Origin: Wolbachia pipientis | Lineage (GTDB): Bacteria; Pseudomonadota; Alphaproteobacteria; Rickettsiales; Anaplasmataceae | Direction: 5' to 3' | Assembly (NCBI RefSeq): GCF_023661085.1 | Contig: NZ_JAHDJT010000041.1 | Span: forward strand, 1 to 9,786 | DNA: 9,786 bases | In this document: positions 8,054 to 9,786 of the stretch, one piece after another | How positions within the stretch are numbered: the first letter of the stretch is position 1 | How the letters are laid out: every line of letters begins with the position of its first letter | Translations under genes and position numbers: made by a program | The notes under the pieces: generated by a model | Told to the model about the DNA's origin: nothing | Database searches by the model: none | The model's input: the letters and a program-made list of their open reading frames with translations, nothing else

Positions 8054-8631
8054 TCTACTCCTTTTCCAAATTTAGCCTTAACCAACTTTACAGATGAGGA
8101 TTGTGTCAATTGCTTTAACACATTCTGTCTTTTGATTCCTTTTTTCTTATCCTGCAAAGTAAGAGCAATTGCGCCCACAATTGCAACAAGTAGCAAAATG
8201 CCAGAAAGGTGAAAAGCGTACATATAGTCAGTATAGAGCAAATTACCGATGGCTTTCACGTTATTAGCATTATAGTTTATAACATTGCTTATATTCAGCG
8301 CCGAGCTGCGGATTACGAAACTGACAATGAGAAAAAACACAACACATAATATAGAACCGACAGTCAGATACTTTGCAAAACCCTGACGCAATCTTATGTA
8401 GTCAATATCGAGCATCATAACTACAAAAAGGAACAACACTACAACTGCCCCGATATATACTATTAACACCATCATAGCAATAAACTCAGCTCCAAGGAGG
8501 ATAAAAAGAGCTGCAGAGTTAACGAAAGTGAAAATTAAAAATAATACTGCATGCACAGGATTCCTTGCGCTGATCACACAAATAGCGGATAAAATGCTAA
8601 GAATTGCAAAAAAATAAAAGAAAAAAGTCAT
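8044..8631 (-). CDS. nuoJ: NADH-quinone oxidoreductase subunit J
   Basis: NuoJ is a five-helix subunit of the complex I membrane arm; its third helix is thought to rotate during coupling between quinone reduction and pumping. The family core is present: [20 protein letters not shown] (21-40), [20 protein letters not shown] (47-66) and [12 protein letters not shown] (66-77), including Y59 of helix 3. The 195-residue length is normal. It is the first gene of the minus-strand run, starting at ATG 8631 with an AT-rich upstream region and no strong Shine-Dalgarno. A candidate promoter lies about 30-60 nt upstream. The nuoA-I genes are not in this window, so the complex I genes are split in this genome or continue elsewhere. 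Confidence 0.97.
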   Translation of the reverse strand: MTFFFYFFAILSILSAICVISARNPVHAVLFLIFTFVNSAALFILLGAEFIAMMVLIVYIGAVVVLFLFVVMMLDIDYIRLRQGFAKYLTVGSILCVVFFLIVSFVIRSSALNISNVINYNANNVKAIGNLLYTDYMYAFHLSGILLLVAIVGAIALTLQDKKKGIKRQNVLKQLTQSSSVKLVKAKFGKGVEWK

Positions 8632-8651
8632 TAATATTTAACTGCAACAAC

Positions 8652-8672
8652 AGTTACTAATTTAAAGTAACT
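8652..8672. promoter_or_regulatory. 21-bp inverted repeat over the nuoJ -10 box
   Basis: AGTTACT (8652-8658) and AGTAACT (8666-8672) are perfect 7-bp inverted arms separated by 7 nt. The element spans the predicted -10 region and start point of the nuoJ promoter, the position expected of a repressor operator; it could also fold in a transcript. No regulator can be named and a chance origin in AT-rich DNA is possible. Confidence 0.35.
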
Positions 8673-8688
8673 ATCGCTATGAAGTCAA
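8660..8688 (-). promoter_or_regulatory. Candidate sigma70 promoter for the nuoJ operon
   Basis: On the minus strand TTGACT (8688-8683) is followed after 17 nt by TTAAAT (8665-8660), or after 16 nt by TTTAAA (8666-8661). The -35 box is 5 of 6 to consensus and the -10 box 4 of 6. A start near 8653 gives a leader of about 22 nt to the nuoJ ATG. It is the only good pair seen between nuoJ and the repeat arm. Confidence 0.45.
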
Positions 8689-8717
8689 TAAACTTATTGC
8701 ATGGCAGCGTGTGTCAC

Positions 8718-8821
8718 GAAACAAAAAAACTACTTGACAAATTCCAACAATTTCATTATTATAGCGCTAAGGGTATTTCTGACTCAAAACTTATTTTTGA
8801 TCTGCAGGCTCAATGACAAAA
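8718..8821 (+). repeat. Right arm of the 104-bp inverted repeat
   Basis: This copy is 101 of 104 identical to the reverse complement of 1-104. The conserved block covers a promoter-like pair, the untranslated leader and the first three codons of a small ORF, ending where the left copy runs off the window. Outside 8718 the two copies diverge abruptly. Two of the three differences lie in or next to the -10 box (8759 and 8764) and one in the leader (8793). No terminal target-site duplication or transposase is visible. Confidence 0.9.
8734..8762 (+). promoter_or_regulatory. Near-consensus sigma70 promoter in right repeat
   Basis: TTGACA (8734-8739, 6 of 6) and TATTAT (8757-8762, 5 of 6) are spaced by 17 nt. 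It is the best promoter match seen in the window. It points rightward, back to back with the nuoJ promoter, and would start near 8769, giving a leader of about 44 nt to the ATG at 8813. Its transcript could also run antisense into the 3' end of the gene at 9049-9696. Confidence 0.55.
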
Positions 8822-8920
8822 TTCAGTAAAAAACTCGGGGTATTTTTTGGCGGATTGTATCAAATTATAGCGGCTGCATGTCTTTTTCATTTTTTCTACA
8901 TTCAGCTAAATCGCGCTTAA
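8813..8920 (+). CDS. Candidate 35-residue hydrophobic membrane peptide
   Basis: An ATG-TAA ORF of 35 codons lies directly behind the near-consensus promoter of the right repeat copy. The peptide begins MTKFSKKLGVFFGGLYQIIA, so it has a lysine-rich start, then one long hydrophobic segment (about 8-32, ending FHFFYIQL) and a final basic residue: the layout of a small single-pass membrane peptide. The upstream Shine-Dalgarno is weak (AGG at 8806-8808, only 4 nt away). The first three codons and all upstream sequence are conserved in the left repeat copy, which suggests a repeated unit of promoter, leader and coding start. I do not recognise the peptide. Similar architecture occurs in small toxins of type I systems and in small respiratory accessory proteins, but a non-coding RNA or fortuitous ORF is also possible. 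Confidence 0.4.
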   Translation: MTKFSKKLGVFFGGLYQIIAAACLFHFFYIQLNRA

Positions 8921-9048
8921 ACTAAGCGTCAGTAAATTATTATAGCGCCAATTTAAAGTATTATAGAGTCAAAGCTCGCCGCTCGGGGTTTCTTTGCCTT
9001 TTTTCTACCTAGTAAATTTCTTAAACATTTACTACTAGAGATAAAACT
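8921..9048. other. Intergenic remainder between small ORF and coiled-coil gene
   Basis: No gene with a normal start codon is seen here. The segment holds a second copy (8936-8948) of the 13-mer ATTATTATAGCGC that occurs in the right repeat at 8755-8767. It also has a GC-richer patch around 8974-8987. CAAAG (8970-8974) and CTTTG (8992-8996) could form a weak stem before the T-rich run at 8999-9004, a poor terminator candidate for rightward transcription. Confidence 0.5.
9010..9034. other. Hairpin downstream of the coiled-coil gene
   Basis: TAGTAAAT (9010-9017) and ATTTACTA (9027-9034) form a perfect 8-bp stem with a 9-nt loop, 14 nt past the stop of the minus-strand gene at 9049. The stem is A/T-dominated and no T run follows on the minus strand, so it is not a canonical intrinsic terminator; it could act as a 3' end structure. 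Confidence 0.45.
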
Positions 9049-9696
9049 CTACAGACTACTTCTAAGCAATCGCTGATTATCTAGTTGATCAACTTTAACA
9101 TCGCTAAGTGCTGTATTTTCTTTGTACAAACAGTGACGTCCTAATGCAAAAAAAAACAACGCAGGTAGAGCAAGTGCAGCCCATACTGCTAAATAACGTG
9201 TTTCTAAACTTGCAACAACAGCAAATGTTCCAGCTACTATAAAAAAAGGAAAAGAAGTATATTTACTCTGCTTTCTATTCTGAGCGTTTGCTGCTGGAAG
9301 TTTTATATTTTCATCCTTTTTACTACTTAACAGATCTTTGTCTTCCATAAGCTGGTTATTTTTTCTAGTAAGATCATCGATAGTTCTTTGTTGCCCCGAG
9401 TTTTCTTGTACTTTCCATTTAAAACTTTTTTGTAGTGTAGCAAAGTCTCGCTGTGCTCTATTCAGCTCCCCCTCTTTCAGCTCAAGCTGAGCTTTTGTCC
9501 ATTGAAGTTCATCCCCTTGTTCCAACTTTTGAGCCAAAATCAAATCTCTTTCTTCTCCAAGTTTGACTATTTGGCCATTAAGGTTTTCAATCACTTGCTC
9601 TAGTTCTTGAGCACTCTTCCTTGAATCAATCAGTGCTTTTTCTTTTTCTGCAAGCTGAGCTTCATATTGCCTTGATTGATTAACCATACGCGTCAA
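9049..9696 (-). CDS. Coiled-coil protein with C-terminal membrane hairpin, unknown function
   Basis: I do not recognise a named family. Residues about 8-130 are rich in E, K, Q and L with heptad-like spacing, indicating a long coiled coil. Two hydrophobic segments follow at about 148-164 and 168-186, separated by the short polar turn LETR, so the C-terminus looks like a membrane hairpin followed by a polar tail of about 28 residues. The 5' end is unclear. The first usual start codons are TTG at 9696 and ATG at 9687, neither with a Shine-Dalgarno. The open frame continues upstream to a TAA at 9753-9751, and the residues read there (VILFIVIILFSF) are a strong membrane segment. Beyond that stop the same frame stays open to the window edge. 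The gene may therefore be N-terminally broken, or begin at a rare start. It ends 228 nt beyond the right repeat arm. Confidence 0.6.
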   Translation of the reverse strand: MTRMVNQSRQYEAQLAEKEKALIDSRKSAQELEQVIENLNGQIVKLGEERDLILAQKLEQGDELQWTKAQLELKEGELNRAQRDFATLQKSFKWKVQENSGQQRTIDDLTRKNNQLMEDKDLLSSKKDENIKLPAANAQNRKQSKYTSFPFFIVAGTFAVVASLETRYLAVWAALALPALFFFALGRHCLYKENTALSDVKVDQLDNQRLLRSSL

Positions 9697-9786
9697 GTTA
9701 AGGAAAGAAGATGTGAAAGAGAACAGAATAATAACGATGAATAAAATAACTTACCTATCAAATAACCTCAACAAATTTTTCAATGA

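Noticed and set aside
8970..9004. Stem CAAAG/CTTTG followed by T-rich run as a rho-independent terminator
   Set aside because: The stem is only 5 bp with a 17-nt loop, too weak to call as a terminator.
8957..9076. Open plus-strand frame of 39 codons reading through the intergenic region into the end of the 9049 gene
   Set aside because: It has no ATG, GTG or TTG start near its beginning and overlaps the opposite gene; only a possible remnant.

Overview
The window is AT-rich chromosomal DNA from an intracellular alphaproteobacterium, most probably Wolbachia (Rickettsiales, Anaplasmataceae). This placement rests on the low-GC codon use, the nuoJKLMN block followed directly by birA and cytochrome c maturation genes, the short intergenic spaces, and a palindromic insert inside birA like the protein-coding palindromes known from Wolbachia and Rickettsia. 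It comes from recognition, not from a database search.

Layout. Positions 1-240 hold one arm of a 104-bp inverted repeat and a good sigma70-type promoter. Positions 241-1726 (+) are mlaE and mlaF, the permease and ATPase of an Mla-type phospholipid ABC transporter. Positions 8631 down to 1735 (-) are one compact run of genes: nuoJ, nuoK, nuoL, nuoM, nuoN, birA, ccmD and ccmE. Junctions are 4-nt ATGA overlaps, longer overlaps, or gaps of a few bases, which suggests one transcription unit with translational coupling. It converges on mlaF with only 8 bp between the stop codons. Positions 8632-9048 are an intergenic region with a candidate nuo promoter, the second arm of the inverted repeat, and a candidate 35-residue membrane peptide gene. 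Positions 9049-9696 (-) encode a coiled-coil membrane protein of unknown function whose reading frame continues upstream past a stop codon.

Function. NuoJKLMN are the membrane-arm subunits of complex I (NuoL, M and N are antiporter-like; J and K carry the central proton path). CcmD and CcmE belong to heme delivery for c-type cytochromes, so the long operon is mainly respiratory. BirA attaches biotin to carboxylase carrier domains. MlaEF handles phospholipid movement at the inner membrane; its MlaD partner is not present here.

Most interesting points: (1) a 104-bp repeat (101/104 identical) in inverted orientation at 1-104 and 8718-8821, each copy carrying an outward-facing promoter and a start codon, with the right copy leading into a small hydrophobic ORF; (2) an imperfect palindrome translated in frame inside BirA; (3) a 45-codon ccmD gene between birA and ccmE; (4) a possible nonsense mutation near the N-terminus of the coiled-coil protein.
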